A DNA stretch of 57,390 nucleotides from Desulfobacteraceae bacterium (GCA_011389745.1 JAABTQ010000019.1:1-57390), one strand, 5' to 3'; shown: positions 27,874-39,087, numbered from the stretch's first letter. Notes: a model not told the origin generated them from the sequence alone. Numbers and translations are program-made.

Positions 27874-29181
27874 ATGATTTTGCTTTGCAATACTATAATG
27901 CTTTTTGTTCTGATACTGGTTTTTCCGGTTGTGCTTCCCCTTATTCTGACTTCAAAAAAGCGCAGAAAAACGGTTCTTCACCGGCTTGGTTTTACTAGAT
28001 TTTCTCAACAGAAAATAAAAAATACCAATTTATCGCCGGAACATCAACCCGTTTGGATTCATGCCCTTTCAGTAGGAGAGACTTTTGCATCTGTTGAGCT
28101 TGTCAAAACATTAAGAAAAAGTATTCCTCACCGGAAAATATTTTTTTCCGTCAGCACTGCAACGGGGTTTGATGAAGCCAGACATCGTCTGGCTGATGAA
28201 ACCGAGTACATATTTTTTTATCCATATGACATTTTATTTGTTGTGAAAAAAGTCCTGCGAAAGGTTTCCCCGTCTCTTTTTATTCTGGTGGAATCGGACA
28301 TTTGGCCAACTTTTCTTCTGGAGCTTAAGAAAATGAATGTTCCGGCGGTCCTTGTCAACGCCAGGCTTTCATCGTCTTCCTTTGCCGGTTACAAGAGACT
28401 TTCGTGGATAATGAAGCCTGTGTTAAACAGTTTTTGCAGAATCTGTGTCCAATCGGATGAACAGGGCAAACGTTTTGTACAAATCGGGGTAAAGGCTGAA
28501 AAAATTTGTATTACGGGCAACATGAAATTTGACCAAAAAGTAAATCAAGTTTCTGTTAAAAATGTCGAATCCATCAGAAAATCTCTGGCAATCCCGGAAA
28601 ATAAAAAAATCTTTTTAGCAGGAAGTACCCATCCGGGAGAGGAAAGTATTCTACTGGAATCTTTTGTGCGACTTCATTCCACTTTCTCAGACCTCGTTCT
28701 GGTTATTGCTCCCCGAAACCCGGACAGGGCTGATGAGGTGTGCCGAATGGCATCTGATTTCAGGTTGGTTGTGAAAAAAATGAGCCAGGAAAAATCCGTT
28801 TTACCGAATGTCGTGGTTATTGACACCATGGGTGTTCTGGGTAATTTGTATGCTGTTGCCCATGCAGCTTTTGTGGGCGGAAGTCTGGTCCCTTTTGGAG
28901 GACACAATCCCCTGGAACCTGCTGCTTTTGCAAAACCGATAATATTCGGCCCTGACATGAGCGACTTCCCGGAAATATCACGTATGCTTCTCCATGCCAA
29001 TGGGGCGATAGAAGTCAGAAATACTGAAAATATAATTCAAACAGTGCAGGAATTTTTAACAGACCCCAAAAAAACCCGGGAGATTGGAAAAAATGCCTTT
29101 GAGGTTTTTGAGGCCAATCAGGGGGCTGTGGAAAAAACCGTTGCTGTGATTAAACAAATTGATAAAGGCCAAATCTGTTGA
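27874..29181 (+). CDS. waaA: 3-deoxy-D-manno-octulosonic acid (Kdo) transferase
   Basis: 435 aa. An N-terminal membrane anchor (residues 3-27) precedes a GT-B glycosyltransferase (GT30). Motifs: WIHALSVGET, LVESDIWPTFLLEL in place of the classic ELELWP, AGSTHPGEE, and GGHNPLEPAAF for donor binding. It adds Kdo from CMP-Kdo to the lipid A precursor at the inner membrane. How many Kdo units it adds cannot be told from sequence. lpxK follows after 18 bases. Confidence 0.95.
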   Translation: MILLCNTIMLFVLILVFPVVLPLILTSKKRRKTVLHRLGFTRFSQQKIKNTNLSPEHQPVWIHALSVGETFASVELVKTLRKSIPHRKIFFSVSTATGFDEARHRLADETEYIFFYPYDILFVVKKVLRKVSPSLFILVESDIWPTFLLELKKMNVPAVLVNARLSSSSFAGYKRLSWIMKPVLNSFCRICVQSDEQGKRFVQIGVKAEKICITGNMKFDQKVNQVSVKNVESIRKSLAIPENKKIFLAGSTHPGEESILLESFVRLHSTFSDLVLVIAPRNPDRADEVCRMASDFRLVVKKMSQEKSVLPNVVVIDTMGVLGNLYAVAHAAFVGGSLVPFGGHNPLEPAAFAKPIIFGPDMSDFPEISRMLLHANGAIEVRNTENIIQTVQEFLTDPKKTREIGKNAFEVFEANQGAVEKTVAVIKQIDKGQIC

Positions 29182-29199
29182 TGAGCTGACTTTATTGGT

Positions 29200-30312
29200 A
29201 TGAAACCCGACTCGTTGAAAAATCGCATAGAAGCTGTAATTTCCGGTAAGGACAATGATTCCAATTTGGCAAAGGTCATGTCCGAAGTTTCTAAAGTTTA
29301 TGGCATGGCCATGGCGATGCGTATAAAATTTTACAAAAGCAACCTGTTTAAAACGTTCCGGCTTCCATGCCGGGTTGCCTCAATTGGAAACATCACGTTG
29401 GGTGGTACCGGTAAAACACCTATGACAATTTATATGGCCGAGCTGATAAAAAGCATGGGACTTAGGCCGGCCATAGTTTGCAGAGGATATAAAGGTGACT
29501 ATGAACATTCAGTACGGATGGTTACTGATGGTGCCGGGATTTTCATGGGACCCGGACAGTCAGGAGATGAGCCATATCTGATGGCCACCAAATTGTCCGG
29601 AGTGCCGGTATTTGTCGGAAAGAACCGTTATGCCTCAGGAATGAAAGCCTGGAAATCTTTCCGGCCGGATATGATTATTCTGGATGATGCTTTTCAGCAT
29701 ATCCGGTTGTTTCGGGATTTGAACCTGCTTTTACTCGATGCCGTCCAACCTCTGGGAAATGGACATATTTTCCCCGGGGGCATTTTAAGGGAATCTTTGG
29801 ATCAGGTCGATCGGGCTGATGCAGTGGTTATCACCAGGGCTGAACCCAATTGTCGTGAGAACAGATTTTTCAAAGAAAACAAAATTATATCCGCCAAACC
29901 CGTATTTCGATGCCGACATGTGCCTGATACCGTATCTGTTTTGAATTCAGAGGGTATGTGGGAAAAATGCAGCCCTGACAACATCAGGGGTGAAAAATGC
30001 CTGGCTTTTGCCGGGATCGCAAGAAATGAAGATTTTTTACGCACATTAGCCGATTTCGGATGTCAACCTTACGATTTCATTAAATTCCCTGATCATCATC
30101 AGTTTTCTCGACAGGATGTCAAAACCATCTTAAAAACAGCTCAAAAAAATCAAGTTAAATTTCTTGTAACCACCGAAAAAGATAGGGTTAAACTGCCGGC
30201 AAGTATGTTTTTGGCAATGAAAATCTATTCCATCGGTGTTAAAATATCTTTTATTGAAAATGATAAGGATCGCTTCCGTGAGTTTATTTACAATACTGTT
30301 ACATCAACATAA
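29200..30312 (+). CDS. lpxK: Tetraacyldisaccharide 4'-kinase
   Basis: 370 aa. A membrane-proximal N-terminal helix is followed by the P-loop GNITLGGTGKTPM (about residues 65-77) and the Mg-site segment MIILDDAFQHIRL. It phosphorylates the 4' position of the lipid A disaccharide to make lipid IVA, using ATP. The catalytic Asp of the family falls in the DDAFQH box. waaF begins 7 bases after the stop. Confidence 0.95.
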   Translation: MKPDSLKNRIEAVISGKDNDSNLAKVMSEVSKVYGMAMAMRIKFYKSNLFKTFRLPCRVASIGNITLGGTGKTPMTIYMAELIKSMGLRPAIVCRGYKGDYEHSVRMVTDGAGIFMGPGQSGDEPYLMATKLSGVPVFVGKNRYASGMKAWKSFRPDMIILDDAFQHIRLFRDLNLLLLDAVQPLGNGHIFPGGILRESLDQVDRADAVVITRAEPNCRENRFFKENKIISAKPVFRCRHVPDTVSVLNSEGMWEKCSPDNIRGEKCLAFAGIARNEDFLRTLADFGCQPYDFIKFPDHHQFSRQDVKTILKTAQKNQVKFLVTTEKDRVKLPASMFLAMKIYSIGVKISFIENDKDRFREFIYNTVTST

Positions 30313-30319
30313 GAAAGAT

Positions 30320-31342
30320 ATGCTTAATCCTGAAAAAATTGAAAATCTGCTGATTCGTTCAACCAACTGGATTGGTGATGCTGTCATGACAACACCGGCT
30401 GTAAGGGCTATCCGGAAAAATTTTTCCAATGCCCGAATAAGCCTCCTGGCAAAACCCTGGGTAGCTCCGGTCTTTGAAAACAGCCCCCATATTGATCAGA
30501 TCATTCCGTATAATTTCGGAGGAGCATTGAGAACGATTAAAACAGCCAGGATGCTCGACAAGTACAGGTTTGATGCAGCTGTTTTGCTTCAAAACGCTTT
30601 TGAAGCCTCATGGGTAGCCTATCTGGCAAAAATACCGATCCGCATCGGTTATGACACGGACTTGCGAAAAGTGCTTTTAACCCACCCGGTCCATCGTTCA
30701 CCAAGAATTCTCAGGCTTCACCAGACCCATTATTATAATGAAATTTTAAAAGGCGCGGGTTTGAAAACTGATGGCACGCACCTGGAGCTTTATCTGGCTT
30801 CAACAGATTATGACTCCGCTATGAAAATTTTGAAAGATTCAAATATTTTTGAAACGGATTTTATTATCGGCATCAACCCCAGCGCAACTTTTGGCTCGGC
30901 AAAACAATGGTTTCCCGAGCGCTTTGCTCAGGTTGCCGACAGACTTAACAAACGATTCGATTCCAAAACCGTTATTTTTGGAGGTCCGAATGACCGGGAA
31001 TTGGGTGCGAATATCATGAAAATGATGAAAACTTTTGCTGTGGATTTATCCGGTAAAACCACTTTAACAGAAGCCATAGCGCTTATTGCCCGGTGTCGTT
31101 TATTTATTACCAACGATTCAGGCCTTATGCACATTGCTGCAGCATTAAATGTCGCTCAGATCGCTATTTTCGGGTCTACAAATTTTGCTGCTACCGGCCC
31201 ATGGAGTCCACGCGCAAGGATCGTCAGGAGCTTTGTGGATTGCAGCCCATGCCTGAAGCAAGAGTGCCCTTTCGGCCACAGGGATTGTATGAAAAAAATC
31301 AGTGTTGACAAAGTGTTTAAAACAGCATGTGATTTATTTTAA
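30320..31342 (+). CDS. waaF: ADP-heptose:LPS heptosyltransferase II
   Basis: 340 aa from the ATG at 30320, which directly follows lpxK and has AAGAAAG upstream; an open frame running back into lpxK is ignored. The start LLIRSTNWIGDAVMTTPAV is the GT9 heptosyltransferase signature. ITNDSGLMHIAAAL is the donor-binding loop, and the Cys-rich end CSPCLKQECPFGHRDCM is typical of WaaF. It transfers the second inner-core L,D-heptose. WaaC is not in the window, so a WaaC-like role cannot be excluded. Confidence 0.9.
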   Translation: MLNPEKIENLLIRSTNWIGDAVMTTPAVRAIRKNFSNARISLLAKPWVAPVFENSPHIDQIIPYNFGGALRTIKTARMLDKYRFDAAVLLQNAFEASWVAYLAKIPIRIGYDTDLRKVLLTHPVHRSPRILRLHQTHYYNEILKGAGLKTDGTHLELYLASTDYDSAMKILKDSNIFETDFIIGINPSATFGSAKQWFPERFAQVADRLNKRFDSKTVIFGGPNDRELGANIMKMMKTFAVDLSGKTTLTEAIALIARCRLFITNDSGLMHIAAALNVAQIAIFGSTNFAATGPWSPRARIVRSFVDCSPCLKQECPFGHRDCMKKISVDKVFKTACDLF

Positions 31343-31360
31343 TTATTTAAGAGGCAGTCA

Positions 31361-32773
31361 ATGAAAAAATCAAAAATAATCGCAACCATTTCAAATAGAT
31401 CCTGCTCAGTGGATCTTTTGAAACAGATGTATCATGCCGGAATGGATGTGGTACGTTTGAATACGGCACATCAATCCCTTGAGGATGCCCTTCCGGTGAT
31501 TGAAAATATCCGGGCGGTTTCTGACCGGATTGCTATCATGATCGATACCAAAGGGCCTGAGATCCGTACGATGGAGATGAAAGAACCCATTGCCGTAAAA
31601 TTCGGTGATGTTATACATATCAAAGGAGCTTCAGAAAACTTACTTCCGGGTGAATGTGTCTGTGTCAGCTATGACCGCTTTGCCGAAGATGTGTCCCTTG
31701 ATGACCGGATTTTAATCGATGATGGTGATATCGAACTCCAGGTTTTGGGAAAAAGTGGTGATACTCTCAGGTGCATCGTGAAAAACGATGGTTTTATTCG
31801 TGGTCGAAAAAGCATCAATGTTCCGTCCGTCAATATACGCCATCTGCCGTCCCTGAGTGAAAAAGACAAGACATTTATCGCTTTTGCAGCCGACCATGGG
31901 GTTGATTTTATCGCTCATTCGTTTGTCCGGAGAAAGGAGGACATTTTCGCCGTTCAGGAAATCCTGGACCAAAAACAAAGCCCAATAAAGATCATCGCCA
32001 AAATTGAAAATCAGGATGGGCTTGACAATATTGATGAAATTCTGGATCACGCATATGGAGCAATGATTGCCAGGGGAGATCTGGCTATAGAAGTTCCTGC
32101 GGAAAAAATTCCGATCATACAGAAAAACCTGGTTAAAAAATGTATCGAGAGAAGAAAACCGGTGATTATCGCTACCCAGATGTTGCAATCCATGGTGGTG
32201 TCTCCAAGACCGACCCGGGCTGAGGTATCTGACGTTGCCAATGCCTGCCTGGATCGAACCGATGCTGTGATGCTTTCAGGGGAGACCGCCAATGGGAAAT
32301 ATCCTCTCGAAGCGGTAAAAATGATGGCCAAAATCGCAGCAGAGGTTGAATCGAGTGGAAGTACATTCATCAACACCGTCTATGAGACCCAGAACACGGT
32401 GACCAGTTATCTGTCCAAGGCTGCGGTAAAAGCTTCCATGCGTCTGAATTCAAAGGCCCTGATAGCCGACACCATAAGTGGAAAGACCATCCTGAGCCTG
32501 GCCGCCTATCGGGGGGAAAGTCCCATTTATGCACAATGTTATGATAAGCGGGTGATGCGGGAACTGGCGCTATCATACGGAGTGCAGGCCAATTACATGG
32601 AACCGGATCTGACATCCCATCTTTTTCTTCGAACAGCCCTAACCTGCCTTCTGAAAGAAAAAGAATTTACTGAAAACTGCCTCATCACCGTCCTGGCCGG
32701 TAACTTTGGTTCGGACTATGGGGCGTCTTATGTCGAGATCAGCACCGCGAAAAACCTGTTGAAACGTAGGTAG
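31361..32773 (+). CDS. pyk: Pyruvate kinase
   Basis: 470 aa, normal for bacterial pyruvate kinase. It carries MIDTKGPEIRT, the catalytic-Lys segment IIAKIENQDG, the phosphoenolpyruvate/Mg segment MIARGDLAIEVP and RPTRAEVSDVANA followed by DAVMLSGETANGKYP. It makes pyruvate and ATP from phosphoenolpyruvate and ADP. AAGAGG precedes the ATG. Its place at the end of an LPS run is unusual for a glycolytic gene, but spacing (18 bases after waaF) points to the same transcript. Confidence 0.96.
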   Translation: MKKSKIIATISNRSCSVDLLKQMYHAGMDVVRLNTAHQSLEDALPVIENIRAVSDRIAIMIDTKGPEIRTMEMKEPIAVKFGDVIHIKGASENLLPGECVCVSYDRFAEDVSLDDRILIDDGDIELQVLGKSGDTLRCIVKNDGFIRGRKSINVPSVNIRHLPSLSEKDKTFIAFAADHGVDFIAHSFVRRKEDIFAVQEILDQKQSPIKIIAKIENQDGLDNIDEILDHAYGAMIARGDLAIEVPAEKIPIIQKNLVKKCIERRKPVIIATQMLQSMVVSPRPTRAEVSDVANACLDRTDAVMLSGETANGKYPLEAVKMMAKIAAEVESSGSTFINTVYETQNTVTSYLSKAAVKASMRLNSKALIADTISGKTILSLAAYRGESPIYAQCYDKRVMRELALSYGVQANYMEPDLTSHLFLRTALTCLLKEKEFTENCLITVLAGNFGSDYGASYVEISTAKNLLKRR

Positions 32774-32806
32774 ATTTATCATCAGGAGAATTTGGAGAAT
32801 TTAATC

Positions 32807-34081
32807 ATGTCCCTGTTGGATATTTTTCTCAGCCCTTCATCGCAAAAACTGGAACAAAAGGGTGATGCTTTTTTTGAGGCCGGACTCTGGGGTCCGGCAA
32901 AACAAGCTTATGAACGCTCCCTGGATAAACTGGAAACAAATGCCGGACAACCCCCAGGTGATCATCGCAGGATCAGGGAAAAAATTATTCGTGCCGGGGA
33001 ATCCCTGGCACGAGAGCATCAACAGAACGCAATAAATTACCTGGAGGGGGGGTATTTTGATGAAGCCCGTGAGTTGCTGGAATTGGCTTATGAAGTCAGT
33101 TCAGATGAACAGGTTAAAAAAGAAATAAAGCAGAAACTTTATGATATTGGGCTTCAAAAACGCCGGAATGCTATTGAAGAATCTGCCGATTATTTCTACG
33201 GGCCTGAAGGTGATGACGATGATATCGAGAACGATGAGCTGGAACTATCTGAAGAAATATCCGAAGATGAAGAATTTGTTGCGTTGTGCAATATTTTGCC
33301 CGATGATGTGGGTGTTGCATATCACAGCTATGGCCGGCAATTTAAAACCGGCTATGTCGCCCTGAACCAGGGTGATTTTCAATCGGCGATTGAAAATCTT
33401 CAACATGCTTTGGCAGATAATCCTCAACCAGACAGCTATATTCCTTTGGAGCTGGCAACCGCTTATTTAAATCTGGAACAAACGGATAAAGCACAAACGC
33501 TTCTGGAAAATTTTATTCCGTATCATCCGGAAGCTTTACCGGCTTACCAGCTCTTGTGCGAAATTTACTGGGATCAAAAGGATTTTTTAAAAGTAGAAGC
33601 CCTTTTGGCCTCAGTGCCGCAAAAGTTAACAGATACCATTGCCGTTGCATTGCTTAAAGGCAAAACAATTTATCAGTCAGGAAATTATGAAGAAGCCAAA
33701 AGTTTCTATAAAGGCTTTTTAGAAGTCTATGGCTGGCACGAAGCGATTGCCCTCGAGCTTGCAAATACCTGTGAAACTTTAGGTGAATCGGATAATGCCC
33801 GCTATATTTACAAAGAAATTATCGGACGCTGCACCGGGTGTAACTCCCGAATTGATCCGGAAATCAGGGATAAGTATGCGGAATTGAGTTTTGCAGCCGG
33901 CATTTATAGTACTGATATACTTGAAATGTATCTGGCTCTCGCCAGGGAAATACCGAAGGAGGCAGCCCGCTATTTTGACAGGATCAGCCGGATTTATGAA
34001 GCACAGGGCGATTCATACGAAGCCGGCCGCTTTCGGGCCTTTTCAAATCAGGTTCAAAAGGAAGGTCTCCATAAGCAATAA
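32807..34081 (+). CDS. TPR-repeat protein of unknown function
   Basis: 424 aa from the ATG at 32807, with GGAGA 8 bases upstream. No signal peptide is seen. Tetratricopeptide-like repeats occur at about 15-50, 75-120 and in a longer array from 190 to 400 (for example YVALNQGDFQSAIENLQHAL and ALLKGKTIYQSGNYEEAKSFY). An acidic stretch near residues 140-165 (EGDDDDIENDELELSEE) separates the two blocks. It is probably a cytoplasmic scaffold. It follows pyruvate kinase after 33 bases and ends the long plus-strand run. Confidence 0.8.
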   Translation: MSLLDIFLSPSSQKLEQKGDAFFEAGLWGPAKQAYERSLDKLETNAGQPPGDHRRIREKIIRAGESLAREHQQNAINYLEGGYFDEARELLELAYEVSSDEQVKKEIKQKLYDIGLQKRRNAIEESADYFYGPEGDDDDIENDELELSEEISEDEEFVALCNILPDDVGVAYHSYGRQFKTGYVALNQGDFQSAIENLQHALADNPQPDSYIPLELATAYLNLEQTDKAQTLLENFIPYHPEALPAYQLLCEIYWDQKDFLKVEALLASVPQKLTDTIAVALLKGKTIYQSGNYEEAKSFYKGFLEVYGWHEAIALELANTCETLGESDNARYIYKEIIGRCTGCNSRIDPEIRDKYAELSFAAGIYSTDILEMYLALAREIPKEAARYFDRISRIYEAQGDSYEAGRFRAFSNQVQKEGLHKQ

Positions 34082-34254
34082 TCTGTTTACGCTGCATACG
34101 CAACCGTTAATTCAGGTGGACACAAACAGAACCAAATCCGATTTTTCTTAAGTCAATGATACTGAACCTGGATTTGAACGCATAAATTCAGCGGCTTTCA
34201 GATAATATTCAGCAGTGTTTTAGGATATCATTCTGTGGAGACCGGCAACACCGT
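34082..34254. other. Intergenic stretch after the TPR gene
   Basis: No gene, terminator or clear promoter is seen before the transposase remnant. The reading frame of the remnant can be followed a few codons upstream of 34255 without clear family similarity. Confidence 0.35.
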
Positions 34255-34523
34255 TTGTCATTTGGTACGGAGAAATTGGCCGGCGAAGACGATCTCTACG
34301 AGGCAATGGATTGGTTGATTGAACGCCAGGGTGACATCGAAAAGAAGTTAGCGCATCGGCATTTGGAAAATAAGGGCATTGCACTCTACGATTTGACATC
34401 GAGCTATTTCGAAGGTCAGAACTGCCCGCTTGCACACCTTGGGCATAACCGCGACGGCAAAAAGGCAAACTTCAGGTAAACTATGGGTTGCTTACCAATC
34501 GTATGGGTATTTCGGTTCAAACT
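34255..34523 (+). pseudogene. Remnant of an IS1634-like transposase, frameshifted
   Basis: An internal transposase piece of about 90 codons. The segment ALYDLTSSYFEGQNCPL followed by HLGHNRDGKK is the pattern of the IS1634 group of DDE transposases. After GKK the frame breaks: a stop follows in the original frame at 34477-34479, while the shifted frame continues as KLQVNYGLLTNRMGISVQ, which is the expected next part. Both ends of the gene are missing and no terminal inverted repeats were seen, so it is a dead fragment. Confidence 0.8.
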
Positions 34524-34552
34524 CATCAAAAAAAATAAGCGAAAGGTCAGAT

Positions 34553-35212
34553 ATGAGAGACAGACCGACAATTATTGGATTTGTGGCATCCGGTATGCTG
34601 ATATTATTACTATTTTTGCTCTCTCTTTTATTGGAGGGGTCTGCCAGAGATTTTCTGATTGAAGAGGGAGGACTCATTGAGTCAGCATCAGCTTTTGGTC
34701 ATTTCTTGTGCGTCGCAATCATTCTTTATAAAGGCGGGCTTTCATATTTGAAGCAATATCATTATGTAGTTCTGCTAATTATCTTTTTTATGCTGAGAGA
34801 GCTGGACTTTCATGCGAAATTTACAACAATGGGAATATTTAAGACAAGGTTTTATATAAGTGATAGTGTGCTATTGGTGGAAAAAATTGTCGGAGTGATG
34901 GTTATTCTATTGTTACTTTATTTTATCTTCAAAATGGTTCATCGTCATTCAAGAGAATTTTTATTAGGCCTGAAAAATTATTCCGTTGTTTCTATCGGCA
35001 TTTTTATGGCCATTGTTCTTATTGTTGTATCAAAGTCCCTTGATGGTCTTTGCAGAAAGTTTAAAGAGTTCGATGTGGAAATATCAAAACAAATAAATAT
35101 GCATTTAACCGCATTGGAAGAAATATTAGAGTTAGGCTTGCCGATAATTCTAATCCTTACCGTGATTGCCTATTTTAACCAAAAAGACGTTCAACCCATA
35201 AAGTTGATTTGA
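34553..35212 (+). CDS. Hypothetical multi-pass membrane protein
   Basis: 219 aa from the ATG at 34553, preceded by AAAGG; an open frame from 34430 is rejected because it runs through the transposase remnant. Six hydrophobic segments are visible: about 7-27, 42-58, 68-83, 108-129, 144-163 and 194-212. A polar loop in the middle reads MLRELDFHAKFTTMGIFKTR, which looks like a conserved motif. I do not recognise a named family. It is AT-rich and flanked by a transposase fragment and dispersed repeats, so acquisition by transfer is possible. Confidence 0.65.
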   Translation: MRDRPTIIGFVASGMLILLLFLLSLLLEGSARDFLIEEGGLIESASAFGHFLCVAIILYKGGLSYLKQYHYVVLLIIFFMLRELDFHAKFTTMGIFKTRFYISDSVLLVEKIVGVMVILLLLYFIFKMVHRHSREFLLGLKNYSVVSIGIFMAIVLIVVSKSLDGLCRKFKEFDVEISKQINMHLTALEEILELGLPIILILTVIAYFNQKDVQPIKLI

Positions 35213-35280
35213 CTGCGTTGCAAAAAGTATCCAATCAACACCTGTTAAAATGAATCATTCGGCCTCCTCGAAAAGCATCC

Positions 35281-35509
35281 GGGAGGCCGGGATATTTTCC
35301 ATAAACCAGAACATTGATAACTGACAACCGATAACTGTTTCTCCCGCCAACCCGCATCCGGAGATTCTTCGGTCGCCGTGGTTTCCGGGTGCATCGTGGA
35401 AACTATGATCTCTCCCGGCTTTGTCACACTTCCGTGTCGTTCCCTCAGAATGACAGGCTTTCCCCGTTGTCATTCTGGGGAGGCCGGGATATTTGTTTTG
35501 ATAAACCAG
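35281..35509. repeat. Cluster of dispersed repeats downstream of ahcY
   Basis: GGGAGGCCGGGATATTT occurs at 35281-35297 and again at 35478-35494, each followed by ATAAACCAG. Between them lie CCCTCAGAATGACA (35442-35455) with its near inverse TGTCATTCTGGGG (35468-35480), and 27 bases at 35358-35384 that recur exactly inverted at 46373-46399. No coding frame is supported in this stretch. The patch is typical of dispersed intergenic repeats. Confidence 0.7.
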
Positions 35510-35545
35510 TGTGCACAAGGCCGCCTTGTTGATCGGATGCGTGTG

Positions 35546-36805
<1,260 letters not shown>

Positions 36806-36824
36806 TTATTTCTCCTTAACGTGT

Positions 36825-37994
36825 TTAAATTCCCGCCTTTTCTGCAATAGTTTCTGCCATTTTTGTACTTTCCCATATAAAATCAGGATCGTTTCGTCCA
36901 AAATGACCATAGGCGGATGTTTTTTTGTAGATGGGACGGAGTAAATCCAGATATTCGATAATGGCCGCGGGCCGAAGATCCCATATTTCTCTGATAATTT
37001 CCTTGACACGATGTTTTGGTATTTTTCCGGTCTTCATCAGGTCCACCATGATGGATACCGGTTCTGCAACCCCGATGGCATATGCGATCTGAACTTCACA
37101 CTTTTTGGCGATACCCGAGGCCACGATATTTTTAGCAATGTGCCTGGCCATGTAAGAGGCGCTTCGGTCTACTTTCGACGGATCTTTTCCGGAAAAACAG
37201 CCTCCCCCATGGCTTCCCTGCCCACCATAGGTATCGACAATAATTTTTCTTCCGGTCAGGCCGCAGTCTCCCATGGGACCGCCGATAACAAATCTCCCTG
37301 TGGGGTTGATAAAATATTTGGTGTCACCATCGACCATTTCTTTGGGAATCACTTTTTTGATCACATGGGTAATAATCTCTTCCCGAAGTTCATCATAGGT
37401 TATATCAGGTTTGTGCTGGGCTGAAACAACAACAGCATCCACTCTTTTCGGTGTTCCATTTTCATATTCAATAGTTACCTGAGATTTGCCGTCCGGCCTT
37501 AAAAAATCCAATGCCCCGCTTTTCCGGGTTTCAGCTAAGCGTTTACACAGCTTATGGGCGTACATGATCGGCATGGGCATCAATTCAGGAGTTTCATCAC
37601 TGGCGAATCCGAACATCAGACCCTGGTCGCCGGCCCCTTGTTCTTTATTAATGTCGTTTCCTTTATTGACTCCCATTGCAATATCCGGAGACTGATGGTC
37701 GATACTGGTGATCACCGAACAAGTCTGCCAGTCAAAACCCATCTGTGATGATGAATATCCGATTCCCTTTATCGTATCCCTGACAATCTGGGGTATGTCC
37801 ACGTAGCACTCGGTGGTGATTTCACCCGCAATAAATGCCAAGCCGGTGGTCACAAGCGTTTCGCAGGCAACCCTGGCTGCCTTGTCTTTGGCGATAATTG
37901 CATCAAGAATAGAGTCGGAAATGGCGTCGGCAACTTTGTCAGGATGTCCCTCCGTTACCGACTCAGATGTAAAAAAGAATTGTTCACCGTTCAT
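36825..37994 (-). CDS. metK: S-adenosylmethionine synthetase
   Basis: 389 aa, normal for MetK. Family signatures: [20 protein letters not shown] at the N-terminus, [12 protein letters not shown], and [19 protein letters not shown]-like loop (here [19 protein letters not shown]). It makes SAM from methionine and ATP. AAGGAG precedes the ATG. Only 44 bases separate it from panC, so there is no room for a SAM riboswitch, and none is seen. Confidence 0.97.
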   Translation of the reverse strand: MNGEQFFFTSESVTEGHPDKVADAISDSILDAIIAKDKAARVACETLVTTGLAFIAGEITTECYVDIPQIVRDTIKGIGYSSSQMGFDWQTCSVITSIDHQSPDIAMGVNKGNDINKEQGAGDQGLMFGFASDETPELMPMPIMYAHKLCKRLAETRKSGALDFLRPDGKSQVTIEYENGTPKRVDAVVVSAQHKPDITYDELREEIITHVIKKVIPKEMVDGDTKYFINPTGRFVIGGPMGDCGLTGRKIIVDTYGGQGSHGGGCFSGKDPSKVDRSASYMARHIAKNIVASGIAKKCEVQIAYAIGVAEPVSIMVDLMKTGKIPKHRVKEIIREIWDLRPAAIIEYLDLLRPIYKKTSAYGHFGRNDPDFIWESTKMAETIAEKAGI

Positions 37995-38038
37995 ATAAGG
38001 TTCTCCTTAATCTTTTCGATATTCAAAAGCAAAAAATT

Positions 38039-38887
38039 TTATTTCATGTTAAGGATCATATTGTCGATCAGGCGGGTGGATCCCACTTTCACGGCAAGAG
38101 CCATTAAAGCCGGTCGGTTGATAACCTGAATGTCTTCAAGGGTTTCCGGATCACAGATGGCCACATAATCAATCTGAGTTCCGGGATGAGAACTGATAAA
38201 CGCTTTGGTTTCGCTGATGATCCGGGATGCATCAATGACCCCGGATTCAACAGCAGTTTGTGCTGATTTCATGGCTTTGTTTAAGGAAAGGGCGCTTTCT
38301 CTCTGAGTTTTTGTCAGATAGGTATTCCTGGAGCTCATGGCGAGCCCGTCATGTTCGCGAATTGTTTCCCCTCCGATAATATCGATGTCCATGTGAAGAT
38401 CGGATACCATCCGGCGAATGACCAATAGCTGCTGATAGTCCTTTTTGCCGAAAACAGCAGTATGAGGTTTAACAATATTGAAAAGTTTTGTGACAACCGT
38501 AGCAACACCGCGGAAAAAAATGGGTCTGGAAATGCCGCAAAGATGAATCGGAATTTTTTCCAGGCTCACATATGTTTGAAATTTCGATGGGTATATCTCA
38601 TCGATTTCAGGGGAAAAAACGATATCAACCCCCTCTTTTTCGGTCATCTCAAAGTCTCTCTGAAAATTCCGGGGATAAGCGTCAAAATCTTCATGGGGCG
38701 CAAACTGGGATGGGTTCACAAAGATACTCACGACCAACAAATCGCAAAGTTCCCGTGCTATCCGTATCAAAGACAGGTGGCCTTCATGAAGATAGCCCAT
38801 GGTGGGGACAAAGGCAATTTTTTTGTACTCAAATCGAGCCTGGTCGGCGCAGGCTTGCATTTTTTTAACGTTATTAATAATTTTCAT
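38039..38887 (-). CDS. panC: Pantothenate synthetase
   Basis: 282 aa, the family length. It joins pantoate and beta-alanine with ATP to form pantothenate, the coenzyme A precursor. Seen: PTMGYLHEGHLSLI with the HxGH box, VFGKKDYQQLLVIRRM, and the AMSSRNTYL segment that takes the place of KMSKS. It heads the three-gene minus-strand unit with metK and ahcY. Confidence 0.97.
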   Translation of the reverse strand: MKIINNVKKMQACADQARFEYKKIAFVPTMGYLHEGHLSLIRIARELCDLLVVSIFVNPSQFAPHEDFDAYPRNFQRDFEMTEKEGVDIVFSPEIDEIYPSKFQTYVSLEKIPIHLCGISRPIFFRGVATVVTKLFNIVKPHTAVFGKKDYQQLLVIRRMVSDLHMDIDIIGGETIREHDGLAMSSRNTYLTKTQRESALSLNKAMKSAQTAVESGVIDASRIISETKAFISSHPGTQIDYVAICDPETLEDIQVINRPALMALAVKVGSTRLIDNMILNMK

Positions 38888-39021
38888 GGTATATTTCGAT
38901 AGTCAAAAAGTATCGGAAATAGCTCAGCAGAAGATATTTCTCTAAAAACCAATAGATGCTTGCTCGGATTAACTCAAATGATGTTACCTGTTTTTAACAC
39001 GTTGGTTAATTCAACCTGAAC

Positions 39022-39050
39022 CATCTATCCTAAAGCTCATGTGTTGTCAA
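39022..39050 (-). promoter_or_regulatory. Candidate sigma-70 promoter of panC-metK-ahcY
   Basis: On the minus strand TTGACA (39045-39050) is followed after 17 bases by TAGATG (39022-39027). The panC start is about 135 bases downstream, which leaves a long leader with no recognised riboswitch. Confidence 0.5.
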
Positions 39051-39087
39051 TAAATTCAAAATGTTTTTCTAAAGCCTTCAAAAACAA

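Noticed and set aside
34220-34530. Intact insertion sequence
   Set aside because: The transposase is an internal fragment with a frameshift and no terminal inverted repeats were found.
34430-34552. Upstream extension of the membrane protein frame
   Set aside because: These codons run through the transposase remnant in another frame; the ATG at 34553 with AAAGG is the better start.
37995-38038. SAM riboswitch ahead of metK
   Set aside because: The gap to panC is only 44 bases and has no such structure.
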